Below are positions 9,031 through 17,585 of a DNA stretch of 64,000 bases, in pieces (the first letter of the stretch is position 1; every line of letters starts with the position of its first letter). A program made the position numbers and the translations under genes. Source of the stretch: an uncultured Marinifilum sp. (GTDB lineage: Bacteria > Bacteroidota > Bacteroidia > Bacteroidales > Marinifilaceae); NCBI RefSeq assembly GCF_963677195.1, contig NZ_OY781918.1, positions 1,290,923 through 1,354,922 of the forward strand. The letters are read 5' to 3'. Under the pieces are notes generated by a model. It made no database searches. It was not told the origin of the DNA and was given only the letters and a program-made list of their open reading frames with translations.

Positions 9031-9779
9031 TATTTCTTTTTAAAAAATCTCTTAAACCGGCTGCGGCGTGATCTGTATTCCTGATATTTATTATCCATTT
9101 CTATTAATTTATCAGCACAAGTATTAGGATCAATTCCTAACAACTCCCCATATTGTCTGCCAATAATTTTATAGTTTTCAGGTGTGGTATGAAGTTGTTT
9201 TAAATTCTCCATCCCTTTATCAATATCAATAGGTAAGAATTTCATTCTGTTCAGGTCAATTACACTATACGAATAAGTATCCTGCTTTTTTCGAATTAAG
9301 ATGTTACCAGGAGAATAATCAAGGTGGAAAACCCCATTTTTATGCAATTTGTTTACAGTATAATCAACAAAACCATTTAATATTTCCGTTTTGTTATCAA
9401 CTTTATTTTCCAGTACATCTCGTAAAGTAAAATCATGTTTGTATTGAATGCTTATAAAGTAACTTTCTTTAAGTACTCCACCATTATGGCATTCCACCCA
9501 AGCTACAGGAGCTGGCGTTTCTATTCCATTTTTTAATAAAAAATCTGCATATTTATAAGCTCGTATGGCTTTCGATTCTCTAAGGTATCGATATGCAATT
9601 TTGTTAAATAGATTAGGGACTTTATAACTTTTAACATTTAAAAGATACCCACCTATTTCGAAAATCTTTACTTCGTTTCGAACTTTATAAATTGATTTAC
9701 CTTCTTTTGCAAACCGAATAGGAAGCTCTTCAATAAAGGTTTTTAAGTCTAAATAATTGCTGTTTATATGATAAGGCAT
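9030..9779 (-). CDS. Kdo/lipopolysaccharide kinase-family protein (WaaP/KdkA-like)
   Basis: 249 residues with a small eukaryote-like kinase fold. The catalytic loop is HLDYSPGNI (H152, D154, N159) and the metal-binding Asp is in VIDLNRMKF (D175), both typical of Kdo kinase and WaaP-type heptose kinases. These enzymes phosphorylate inner-core LPS sugars on the cytosolic face of the inner membrane. A basic C-terminus (RRSRFKRFFKKK) could aid membrane contact. It converges with a glycosyltransferase gene, consistent with LPS core modification. The exact sugar is not determined; Kdo is the likeliest target in Bacteroidota. Confidence 0.85.
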   Translation of the reverse strand: MPYHINSNYLDLKTFIEELPIRFAKEGKSIYKVRNEVKIFEIGGYLLNVKSYKVPNLFNKIAYRYLRESKAIRAYKYADFLLKNGIETPAPVAWVECHNGGVLKESYFISIQYKHDFTLRDVLENKVDNKTEILNGFVDYTVNKLHKNGVFHLDYSPGNILIRKKQDTYSYSVIDLNRMKFLPIDIDKGMENLKQLHTTPENYKIIGRQYGELLGIDPNTCADKLIEMDNKYQEYRSRRSRFKRFFKKK

Positions 9780-10082
9780 AATATTCTTAAGTATTGCGTA
9801 AATTTAGTAAGAATTTGCAAAAATATTTGCCATTTGCTTAAGATGCAATAACATTTCAATTTTAAGAGCAGAGTTTTGTTTTTTATTCACCAAAACAATA
9901 TTAAGCCTTTATTTAACCGTTTGCATTCCCATTTTTAGCATTTTTATTTGATTCAATTTACAGAGTTAGAATAATGATTGAGCATTGGTTTTTTTTAAGG
10001 ACTTCATATTTTACCAAGGCTTTGGGGATTTTGTATCTTAAAAATGATTATTTTCGGTATAAAATTAATATTTATATTGCCA

Positions 10083-11378
10083 ATGCTAGAATTCGACTCC
10101 TATCAAATAATTATCGCAGGTTGTTTAATAATATTACTTTCTTTTGTTTTTACTAAGATTGCTGATAAAACCCATGTTCCATCGGTATTAATGCTTATTG
10201 GTTTAGGTATTGTTATTCAGTATGGACTTAAGATACTCCATGTTCCAGAAATTAACTTTTTTCCCATACTCGAGGTGATTGGAATTATTGGGCTAATAAT
10301 GATTGTTTTAGAGGCCGCACTCGATTTGGAGCTGAAAAAAGAGAAGATTAAGGTAATTACAAAATCTTTGCTAGTTGCCATTTTAGGATTGGCTTTTTCC
10401 TTACTCGTTGCATCGGCTATCATTTATTATGCCATTCCGAATATGGACTGGCTTACTTCTGTTTTGTATGCTACGCCATTATCCATTCTGTCGAGTGCAA
10501 TTATTATTCCCAGTGTAGGCAAGCTAAGCGAAGAAAAAAGGGAATTTCATGTTTATGAAAGTACTTTTAGTGATATTATTGGCATTATGCTGTTTTATTT
10601 TGTGTTGAATGTACTTGATTTTAAAAATCAAGATCCTTTTGCCGCTTCCGAAATTATGCACCCAATGTTAAGTTTTGGGATTAGTATTGTTGTTTCGTGC
10701 ATAGTTGCTTTTGTAGCTAGCTATTTACTTTTGTATGCTTTTCAGTTTGTTAAAGATGGAGCCCATTTATTTTTATTGATTTCTCTTTTGGTTTTGCTTT
10801 ATGCGGTAGGGAAAATATTGCACTTGTCGCCACTAATTATCATACTTGTATTTGGAATTATAGCCCAGAATAATGAGTTGTTTTATCGGGGAAAGTTTCG
10901 AAAATTTCTTCACAAAGAAAGGTTTGAAGTTTTAAAGCGAGAGTTACATGTAATAACTATGGAATCAGCTTTTGTAGTAAGAACCTTCTTTTTTGTGATA
11001 TTCGGTTTAAGCATTGTTGTTTCTAATTTGCTCGATTATCGTGTTCTTGAAGTTAGTTTAATGCTGCTGTTAAGTATCTATGTAATAAGGTGGATATTTC
11101 TTCGTATTTTTATTGGGCTTGATATTTTTCCGCAAATATGGATTGCCCCAAGAGGATTAATTACTGTTTTGTTGTATTATGCAATCCCTCAGGAGTATAC
11201 CAATGAATCTTTCGATCCAGGTATTTTGTTATTTATTATTATCTCAACTAGTCTTATTATGTCTTGGGGGCTTATTCACTCGGCAATTGTTAGAGATATT
11301 CCTTTAACTGTTAGTCCAATTGTTGAAAAAGAAAAAGATGAAGATAAGGAGTTCGAATCATCCTCTGATGAAAAATAA
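10083..11378 (+). CDS. Cation:proton antiporter (CPA1/NhaP-type)
   Basis: 431 residues from the ATG at 10083; an in-frame ATG at 10044 would add 13 hydrophobic residues and cannot be excluded. At least ten membrane helices are visible, with the family's intramembrane acidic residues in EAALDLELKKEKI and the YESTFSDIIGI helix. These transporters exchange Na+ or K+ for H+ across the inner membrane for pH and ion homeostasis. The C-terminus is a short acidic cytosolic tail without a TrkA-type regulatory domain. The gene is separate from its neighbours. Confidence 0.88.
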   Translation: MLEFDSYQIIIAGCLIILLSFVFTKIADKTHVPSVLMLIGLGIVIQYGLKILHVPEINFFPILEVIGIIGLIMIVLEAALDLELKKEKIKVITKSLLVAILGLAFSLLVASAIIYYAIPNMDWLTSVLYATPLSILSSAIIIPSVGKLSEEKREFHVYESTFSDIIGIMLFYFVLNVLDFKNQDPFAASEIMHPMLSFGISIVVSCIVAFVASYLLLYAFQFVKDGAHLFLLISLLVLLYAVGKILHLSPLIIILVFGIIAQNNELFYRGKFRKFLHKERFEVLKRELHVITMESAFVVRTFFFVIFGLSIVVSNLLDYRVLEVSLMLLLSIYVIRWIFLRIFIGLDIFPQIWIAPRGLITVLLYYAIPQEYTNESFDPGILLFIIISTSLIMSWGLIHSAIVRDIPLTVSPIVEKEKDEDKEFESSSDEK

Positions 11379-11511
11379 TAGCTGAAAGTATAGTTATTTT
11401 TATCGATATTATTCATAAGTTTTTGGGTAGATATTGCAGTATAACTTTCATAAAACCTTGGCGATAAATACTCATTTTATAATAATTAATACAAAAGAAA
11501 AAGACGATTAG

Positions 11512-11541
11512 ATTGTTTTTTATATTGTTTTATTACATTTG
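11512..11541 (+). promoter_or_regulatory. Candidate Bacteroidota-type promoter of ppa
   Basis: ATTG at 11512-11515, an 18-bp spacer, then TACATTTG at 11534-11541, close to the TTTG-N19-TAnnTTTG consensus. Transcription would begin near 11548, leaving about a 50-nt leader before the ATG at 11601. Confidence 0.6.
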
Positions 11542-11600
11542 CCTAAAGCTAACTAATTGCGTTGTTTTGAGTGCCGAAGCAACAAACGAAATTTTTAATT

Positions 11601-12272
11601 ATGGGAAATAAATTAAACGACCCAATTGCAAGATTAATGGGATTGCGTTATAAGTCGCATCCGTGGCATGGTCTCGATGTGGGAGATAATGCTCCTGAAT
11701 CGGTTATGGCTTTTATTGAAATGGTTCCTACCGATACCGTTAAATATGAAGTTGATAAAGTAAGTGGTTATCTAAAAATAGATCGTCCGCAGAAATATTC
11801 AAATGTAATTCCTGCTTTGTATGGATTTTTACCACAAACATATTGTGGCGATTCTGTAGGTGAGTTTTGTAGCGAAAAATCTGGTAAACCAGATATTAAG
11901 GGAGATGCCGACCCCTTGGATATTTGTATTCTTACTGAAAAATCCATTTCTCATGGCGATATTATAGCCGAAGTTCGTCCTATTGGAGGCTTTAGAATGA
12001 TTGATGGTAACGAAGCCGACGATAAAATTATTGCCGTATTAATAAACGATGCTACTTATGGTCAGTTTACCGATATTAAATGTGTACCCGATGTTATTGT
12101 CGATCGTTTAAAGCATTATTTCTTAACCTATAAGGATATGCCAGGCTTAGATCGTCAGGCAGAAATTACACATACCTATGGATGCGAAGAATCTCACGAG
12201 GTAATTCTTCGTTCTATGAACGACTATAAAACCAAATTCGAGAATCTGGAAGATATTCTCAAGCATGTATAA
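11601..12272 (+). CDS. ppa: Family I inorganic pyrophosphatase
   Basis: 223 residues from the ATG at 11601; a GTG at 11571 would add ten residues that do not match the family. The metal-binding signature of soluble family I enzymes is present as GDADPLDICIL, and the upstream region contains the conserved KVSGYLKIDRPQKYSN and PALYGFLPQTYCGD segments. It hydrolyses PPi to phosphate in the cytosol, pulling biosynthetic reactions forward. The protein is longer than the about 175-residue E. coli enzyme, with an extra N-terminal segment typical of a eukaryote-like subgroup. A membrane pyrophosphatase is also encoded in this window (hppA), so PPi can be used in two ways. Confidence 0.93.
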   Translation: MGNKLNDPIARLMGLRYKSHPWHGLDVGDNAPESVMAFIEMVPTDTVKYEVDKVSGYLKIDRPQKYSNVIPALYGFLPQTYCGDSVGEFCSEKSGKPDIKGDADPLDICILTEKSISHGDIIAEVRPIGGFRMIDGNEADDKIIAVLINDATYGQFTDIKCVPDVIVDRLKHYFLTYKDMPGLDRQAEITHTYGCEESHEVILRSMNDYKTKFENLEDILKHV

Positions 12273-12298
12273 GTAAATAAAATTGTCTGTTAATATAT

Positions 12299-12330
12299 AA
12301 AGCGATGGCTCGATAGAGTTATCGCTTTTT
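12299..12330 (+). terminator. Intrinsic terminator after ppa
   Basis: AAAGCGAT, 14-nt loop, ATCGCTTTTT. Confidence 0.75.
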
Positions 12331-12616
12331 GTCTTAATTAGCAGCATTTTTATCTTAGTAAAAAAAAAGAATATATTCGCATCAGATTGAGCATCTGTAA
12401 ATTTAATAATGAGTGATATTCCAGGCTGTGGAAGATATAGGAAATCACTTTAGCTCATCATAGATCTTGTCTGTGTACCATGGCTTCATCATTAATAAAT
12501 GACTAATGAAGCTGTTTCTGTACGCCAACTTTGGGTTTTACTTTTAAATTCTTATTGGAAAATATCTTTATTCAGTCCTATTTATTGTAAATGTATTTAA
12601 GATATAAATTAGAAAT
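12331..12616. other. Intergenic region with a hairpin, no gene recognised
   Basis: Between the ppa terminator and the EamA gene. The only structure noted is an imperfect hairpin at about 12484-12515 (GCTTCAT...ATGAAGC). No coding frame or known RNA was recognised. Confidence 0.45.
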
Positions 12617-13507
12617 ATGAATATTAAAATTAAAACAATTTTACTGCTTTTGCTGGGAACAATATTTTGGGGGATGACCTTTGTATTTATTAAAGATGCA
12701 GTATCTCTTATTAGTGTTACTAATTTTCTAGCTTATCGATTTTTATTAGCAGCTTTGGTACTTGTATTTATTTTCTTTAAACGCCTAAATAGGTTTAATT
12801 TAGATACCTTAAAATACGGAGCCATTTTAGCTATTCCATTAATGATTAGTTTTTTTGCACAAACTATTGGCTTGCAATATACTAGTGCCTCTAAGGGTGG
12901 TTTTATTACTGGTTTATCGGTTGTTATTGTTCCTTTAATTTTAGCTGTAATACAAAGGCGCTTGCCTAGCTTTAATATTTTAATTGCTGTTGTTCTAGCA
13001 ACAATGGGGCTGGCCTTTCTAACATTAGGAAATGGTTTGAGTCTTAATATTGGTGATGCCTGGGTTTTATTTTCGGCTCTGTTTTTTGCCACTTATATTA
13101 TTATGGTTACACGCTGCAGTGGTAAAAGTGATGCTATATTATTATCAATAACTCAATTTTTTATATTTGGATTTTTGTGTTTTGTATATTCTGGTATTAA
13201 AGGAGAATTATATTTTCCCAGCGAATTTAAAGTTTGGCAGGCTATTATTTTTACCGCTTTATTTGCTACTGCATTTATGTACACGGTACAAAATTATTAT
13301 CAGAAATATATATCAGAAATTACCACTTCTATTGTATTTTCATTTGAGCCTTTGTTTGCCGCAATTACTGCTTATTTTTATTTGAACGAAGCATTAAGCG
13401 AAAAAATAGTTATTGGTGGTTTGCTTATTTTTGCTGGTATATTGTTTGCTGAGATAAAACTAAATAAACGAAGCTTAAAAAAACTACTTGCTTTTATAAA
13501 CAAATAG
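12617..13507 (+). CDS. EamA/DMT-superfamily transporter
   Basis: 296 residues with ten hydrophobic helices in two EamA repeats; the first begins LLLLLGTIFWGMTFVFIKDA, and the second repeat has the conserved PLFAAITAYFYLNE motif. DMT transporters usually export amino acids or metabolites across the inner membrane. The substrate is not predictable. It converges on an Lrp/AsnC regulator gene; such regulators often control amino-acid exporters, which makes an amino-acid substrate plausible (inference). Confidence 0.88.
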   Translation: MNIKIKTILLLLLGTIFWGMTFVFIKDAVSLISVTNFLAYRFLLAALVLVFIFFKRLNRFNLDTLKYGAILAIPLMISFFAQTIGLQYTSASKGGFITGLSVVIVPLILAVIQRRLPSFNILIAVVLATMGLAFLTLGNGLSLNIGDAWVLFSALFFATYIIMVTRCSGKSDAILLSITQFFIFGFLCFVYSGIKGELYFPSEFKVWQAIIFTALFATAFMYTVQNYYQKYISEITTSIVFSFEPLFAAITAYFYLNEALSEKIVIGGLLIFAGILFAEIKLNKRSLKKLLAFINK

Positions 13508-13558
13508 GTTCTTCTATGCTATTATAAATATTAGTAAGCAACTTATCGGGTTAAATAG

Positions 13559-14017
13559 CTATAAATCATATCCAATTTTTTTCGATGAAGAAATCACGAA
13601 AGTGCTATTAAAACGAGTAATATAATCGAATTTCGATAACTTTTCCTGAATAAAAAACTGGAAAGCATTCATATCTTTTACCATAATTTTAAGCATGGCA
13701 TCAAAATTTCCTGAAGTAATGTAAAACTCCATTACTTCTGGTAAAGCCAGAGCTTCCTGCCTAAAATGATCTACAACATCGCGAGTGTGTTTGGTTATTG
13801 ATATAGAGATAAAAACCACCATGCTGCGTTCTATTTTTTCGGAATCTAAAACAGCCACATAGTTTTTAATAATTCCACTTCGTTCCAATTTTTTTACCCT
13901 CTCGTAAACGGGTGTATTGCTAAGGTGTAATTTCTGTGCTAACTCTTTGATTGTGATTCTGCAATCTTGCTGAAGCAGCTCTAAAATTTTTCTGTCGGTA
14001 TGGTCGAGACTTTCCAT
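13559..14017 (-). CDS. Lrp/AsnC-family transcriptional regulator
   Basis: 152 residues: an N-terminal winged helix (about 5-50, LDHTDRKILELLQQDCRITIK then KLHLSNTPVYERVKKLERSGII) and a C-terminal RAM/AsnC ligand-binding domain (about 65-145). These regulators form octamers that respond to amino acids. The gene diverges from the 2-oxoacid oxidoreductase operon across about 275 bp, so it is a candidate regulator of that amino-acid-linked operon (inference). Confidence 0.93.
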   Translation of the reverse strand: MESLDHTDRKILELLQQDCRITIKELAQKLHLSNTPVYERVKKLERSGIIKNYVAVLDSEKIERSMVVFISISITKHTRDVVDHFRQEALALPEVMEFYITSGNFDAMLKIMVKDMNAFQFFIQEKLSKFDYITRFNSTFVISSSKKIGYDL

Positions 14018-14293
14018 TGAAGAATATTTTTCTATTGATATTGGTATTTTATGTATTTGTAAAGATATAAATTCTTTGATATATCGTATTCCATAGATAA
14101 GTTTTCTGTATTTATTAAAAATACTGGTAAATAATTTCGTTAACAGCTACTTTTACAAGAGTAAATCTCTTGAGTGGATATTAGACAAAAGTCTGAGAAA
14201 TGAGATTGATTTACGAATAACAACAAAAACTAAATATTGAGAGAGATACAAGATATCTCATATCTGAAATCTCTTATCTCAAACCTAACTAAT

Positions 14294-14833
14294 ATGAAAG
14301 AAATTAGATGGCACGGACGAGGAGGGCAAGGTGGATTCACTGCTTCTCGTTTGCTCGGAATTGCTGCCAGTGTTCATGGAGGAAAGCATGCTTTAGCTTT
14401 TCCATCCTTCGGACCCGAACGAAGAGGAGCTCCGGTATTGGCATTCACAAAAATTGATGATACGAAAATTCACGACCGTAGCGAAGTACAAAATAGCGAC
14501 TATGTTGTGGTAATGGACGAAACCTTAATTGTACCGGGATTCGAAAAAGGAATTAGAGCAGGAGCTTGTATTCTAATTAATACTCGCGATGTTAACCAGT
14601 ATAAAAATCAATTAAAAGATTTTGATTTGCATGGTATTGATGCAACATCTATGGCCATGGAAATTTTGGGCAGACCAATTACCAATACAGCTATGTATGG
14701 TGCTTTAGCTGCTGTATCGGGTCTGGTAAGCAAGGAAGCTGCAGTAGCAAGTATTCATACCGAAATGAAACCGAAACTGGCCGCAGTGAATGAGAAGATT
14801 GTAGAGAGAGCGTACGAATTAATTAACAATTAA
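14294..14833 (+). CDS. 2-oxoacid:ferredoxin oxidoreductase, gamma subunit
   Basis: 179 residues from the ATG at 14294, preferred over a TTG at 14237 because homologues begin at MKEIRWHGRGGQGG. The GRGGQGGFTAS motif and FGPERRGAPV segment are diagnostic of the gamma domain (PorC/VorC/KorC family). Together with the delta, alpha and beta genes downstream it forms an oxygen-sensitive enzyme that oxidises 2-oxoacids with CoA and reduces ferredoxin, or runs in reverse to fix CO2. Four separate subunits in this order resemble pyruvate or branched-chain oxoacid oxidoreductases. The upstream spacer consists of repeated ATCTC-type words. Confidence 0.93.
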   Translation: MKEIRWHGRGGQGGFTASRLLGIAASVHGGKHALAFPSFGPERRGAPVLAFTKIDDTKIHDRSEVQNSDYVVVMDETLIVPGFEKGIRAGACILINTRDVNQYKNQLKDFDLHGIDATSMAMEILGRPITNTAMYGALAAVSGLVSKEAAVASIHTEMKPKLAAVNEKIVERAYELINN

Positions 14834-14835
14834 GA

Positions 14836-14902
14836 ATTAGTAATTAACAATTATTCGGAACTGATTTCTGGAGATTGAAATTATTAATTGTTCATTACTA
14901 AT
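14836..14902. repeat. Inverted repeat in the spacer between gamma and delta subunit genes
   Basis: ATTAGTAATTAACAATTA at 14836-14853 pairs with TAATTGTTCATTACTAAT at 14885-14902, 17 of 18 positions complementary. The spacer is built almost entirely of AATTAACAATT-like words. Confidence 0.8.
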
Positions 14903-14917
14903 TGATAATTGAATAAG

Positions 14918-15211
14918 ATGAACAGACCTAAACATACAGAATACATAAGTCCAACTCATATTGACGATTACCCAACAGGGCCACAATATAAAGCTGGATT
15001 TCTTCCTGAAACCAATGCAGGATGGAGAACTTTTAAACCAGTGGTAAATTACGATGAATGTATTTATTGCTTGCGTTGCTATTTGCTTTGTCCCGATGGA
15101 ACCATAAAAAAGGAAGATGGCAAAATTACATTTGATTTAGATTATTGCAAAGGTTGTGGAGTGTGTGCTCACGAATGCCCAAAGAATGCAATTACAATGG
15201 TGAAGGAGTAA
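14918..15211 (+). CDS. 2-oxoacid:ferredoxin oxidoreductase, delta (ferredoxin-like) subunit
   Basis: 97 residues from the ATG at 14918. Two [4Fe-4S] motifs are visible: CIYCLRCYLLCP and CKGCGVCAHECP. The subunit passes electrons from the TPP-containing catalytic subunits to external ferredoxin. The N-terminal extension (about 45 residues) is typical of PorD/VorD-type subunits. It lies within the gamma-delta-alpha-beta operon, with repeat-filled spacers on both sides. Confidence 0.94.
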   Translation: MNRPKHTEYISPTHIDDYPTGPQYKAGFLPETNAGWRTFKPVVNYDECIYCLRCYLLCPDGTIKKEDGKITFDLDYCKGCGVCAHECPKNAITMVKE

Positions 15212-15216
15212 AATTT

Positions 15217-15341
15217 AAAGCTCCAAGTCTCAAGTTACAAGCTTCAAGTTTTTCAAAAGTTTATTTGAAGTTTTCTCCCTTTTAGGGAAGATCCCGACAG
15301 GGAGAGGGTGTTTTAAAAGCTGAAAGCTAACAGCTAATAGC
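15217..15341. repeat. Phrase-repeat spacer between delta and alpha subunit genes
   Basis: Three kinds of low-complexity word occur in succession: CAAGTCTCAAGTTACAAGCT-type at 15217-15251; CTCCCTTTTAGGGAAGATCC with CGACAGGGAGAGGG at 15275-15308; and AAAGCTGAAAGCTAACAGCT-type at 15316-15341. No coding potential. Confidence 0.75.
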
Positions 15342-15391
15342 TTGTTAATTTGAATTGATTGGCAAGCAAACTCAAAAAGATATTGATAGAG

Positions 15392-16582
15392 ATGAAAAAT
15401 AATAAGATTTTTATATCCGGTGATGAGGCAGTAGCTCAGGGCGTAAGGTTATCGCGTCCGCATGTGATTGCTGCTTATCCAATAACTCCGCAGACCATTA
15501 CGGTTGAACGTTTGTCGGAAATGGTTGAGGCAGGAGAGATGGATGCTGAATACATGCATGTAGAGTCTGAACATTCCGCAATTTCAGCAACAATGGGTGC
15601 CAGTGCAGTGGGTGCCCGAACATTTACTGCATCATCTTCTCAGGGATTGTTGTACATGGCCGAAGGGCTTCATTATTGCAGCGGCGGACGCTGGCCTGTG
15701 GTAATGATGAATGCCAACCGCTCTGTTGCTTTGCCATGGAGTATTTATGGCGATCAGCGCGATTCTCTTTCATTGCTGGATTCGGGATGGATACAAGTAT
15801 ATGTTGAAGATGCTCAGGAAGCATTGGATATGATTATTCAGGCTTATAAAATTGCGGAGCATAAAGATGTGTTAACTCCAATGATGGTGAATTTGGATGG
15901 ATTTATACTGACTCATACTTACGAGTTGGTTGAGATTCCTGAACAGGAAAAAGTAGATGAATTTTTACCTCCATTTCAAACACCGAATAAAATGTCGTTC
16001 GAAGAGCCAAAAAATCTTGGCTTTAGCTCTCGTCCCGACGATAATACCGAATTTAAATATCAGCAAAATAAAGCCATGCTCGATGCCATTGATGTAATAG
16101 GTAAATGTGATGAGGATTTCGCCAATACCTTTGGCAGAAAATATCACGGAATGGTAGAGGAATACATGTGTGAGGATGCCGATGTGGTATTACTTGCTTT
16201 GGGTAGTGTTTGCGGAACTGTTCGTGTTGTGGTTGATAAGCTTCGTGCAAAAGGCAAAAAAGTTGGATTGTTAAAAATCCGCTACATGCGTCCTTTCCCG
16301 GTTAAGGAAGTAAAAAATCTGGCAAAAAGAGTAAAAGCAATAGGTGTAATCGATAAAGATATTTCTTTCGGATACGAAGGAACTGTTTATACCAACGTAA
16401 ACTCTGCCATTTCTCAAATCGATAAATATGTGTACAAAAGCAATTTTGTTGGCGGATTAGGTGGTCGTGATATCACCAAAACAGAAATTGAAGACATGTA
16501 CAATAAACTGTATGCAGGATTGGAGAAAAACAGTGAAGAGACAGTAGAATTTTTCAGCTTAAATGTAGAAACCAATGACTAA
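15392..16582 (+). CDS. 2-oxoacid:ferredoxin oxidoreductase, alpha subunit
   Basis: 396 residues from the ATG at 15392; the TTG at 15359 is less likely. It contains the pyrimidine-binding domain (GDEAVAQGVRLSRPHVIAAY, then ITPQTITVE, ESEHSAISATMGASAVGART) and the C-terminal transketolase-like domain II (VVLLALGSVCGTV). Domain I binds TPP jointly with the beta subunit. The ESEHSA and YPITPQT signatures fit the pyruvate/2-oxoisovalerate group. The downstream beta-subunit gene overlaps its end by 8 nt, so the two are translationally coupled. Confidence 0.94.
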   Translation: MKNNKIFISGDEAVAQGVRLSRPHVIAAYPITPQTITVERLSEMVEAGEMDAEYMHVESEHSAISATMGASAVGARTFTASSSQGLLYMAEGLHYCSGGRWPVVMMNANRSVALPWSIYGDQRDSLSLLDSGWIQVYVEDAQEALDMIIQAYKIAEHKDVLTPMMVNLDGFILTHTYELVEIPEQEKVDEFLPPFQTPNKMSFEEPKNLGFSSRPDDNTEFKYQQNKAMLDAIDVIGKCDEDFANTFGRKYHGMVEEYMCEDADVVLLALGSVCGTVRVVVDKLRAKGKKVGLLKIRYMRPFPVKEVKNLAKRVKAIGVIDKDISFGYEGTVYTNVNSAISQIDKYVYKSNFVGGLGGRDITKTEIEDMYNKLYAGLEKNSEETVEFFSLNVETND

Positions 16583-17483
16583 TTTAGTAGATATCCCAAA
16601 AGTGAATGCGAAAAACATGACCGAAAAGGAATTTTTCTATGGTCATAAGGCTTGCGCCGGATGTGGTGGAAGTATTGCCGTTCGCCTGGCGCTTAAGGTT
16701 TTGGGCGAGCGCACTTATACGGCATTACCAGCCGGGTGCATGTCGGCAGTAGGTTTTATTTTTCCGCAAATGGCATTTAATACCAATGCAATTATTACAA
16801 GCTTTCCGGGATCGGCAAGTATGGCAGCAGGTATTGCAGCCGGAGCCAAAGCTCTGGGGCAGAAAGATTTTAAAACCGTAGTGTTTGCTGGCGATGGTGG
16901 AACTGCAGATATTGGTTTTCAGGCTTTATCGGGTATGATAGATCGTAACGATGATGTTTTGTATATCTGCTACGACAATGAGGCATACATGAATACCGGA
17001 ATTCAGAAAAGTGGATTAACTCCTTACGGAACCAAAACAACAACTACGCCAGCTGGTAAGAATATCCCGGGAACGGTAACTCACAAAAAGAATTTGTTCG
17101 AAATTATTGCTGCCCACGATATTGCCTATGCTGCAACGGCCAGTATTGGTTATCCTCAGGATTTTATTAACAAAGTGAACAAAGCCAAGCATACCAAAGG
17201 TGCAACTTTTATTCATGTATATGCATCCTGTCCTACAGGATGGGGAACGCCAACCGAAACATCGGTAGAAATTGCTAAAGATGCTGTTGACTGTGGTCTG
17301 ATTTTTCTTGCAGAGTATGAAGATGGGGAGTATAAATTGAACCGAAATCCGAAGGAATTTAAATCGGTAAAAGATTATTTAAAAAAGCAGGCACGTTTTA
17401 AACACATGAGCGATGAGGATATTGACTGTGTAACACAACATCGCGATTACAAGTGGAAGAGAATGCGCAAAAACTGGTTGTAA
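16575..17483 (+). CDS. 2-oxoacid:ferredoxin oxidoreductase, beta (TPP-binding) subunit
   Basis: 302 residues. The TPP/Mg motif starts at GDGGTADIGFQALSG and closes at YDNEAYMNTGIQKSG; HKACAGCGGSIAVR near the N-terminus provides the cysteines that ligate the proximal cluster. It completes the active site with the alpha subunit. The start codon lies inside the end of the alpha gene. Whether the substrate is pyruvate or a branched-chain or aryl oxoacid cannot be settled from sequence alone; the aminotransferase gene directly downstream favours a transaminated amino acid as source. Confidence 0.94.
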   Translation: MTNLVDIPKVNAKNMTEKEFFYGHKACAGCGGSIAVRLALKVLGERTYTALPAGCMSAVGFIFPQMAFNTNAIITSFPGSASMAAGIAAGAKALGQKDFKTVVFAGDGGTADIGFQALSGMIDRNDDVLYICYDNEAYMNTGIQKSGLTPYGTKTTTTPAGKNIPGTVTHKKNLFEIIAAHDIAYAATASIGYPQDFINKVNKAKHTKGATFIHVYASCPTGWGTPTETSVEIAKDAVDCGLIFLAEYEDGEYKLNRNPKEFKSVKDYLKKQARFKHMSDEDIDCVTQHRDYKWKRMRKNWL

Positions 17484-17539
17484 ATAAACGAATCTCTTTT
17501 GTATTGTAAACTGCTTATATATTACGAAAAGAGATAATA

Positions 17540-17582
17540 TAAAATCACAAAACACAAAAACACAAAACACAAAAATTACAAT
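17540..17582. repeat. ACACAAAA-word repeat before the aminotransferase gene
   Basis: Imperfect tandem copies of CACAAAA/ACACAAAA fill the 40 bp directly upstream of the ATG at 17586, leaving no purine-rich ribosome-binding site. Confidence 0.7.
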
Positions 17583-17585
17583 ATC

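Noticed and set aside
14834..14917. Inverted repeat as a terminator between gamma and delta subunit genes
   Set aside because: The stem is almost all A/T, the loop is 31 nt and there is no T run; attenuation inside a four-subunit enzyme operon is unlikely, so it is listed as a repeat.
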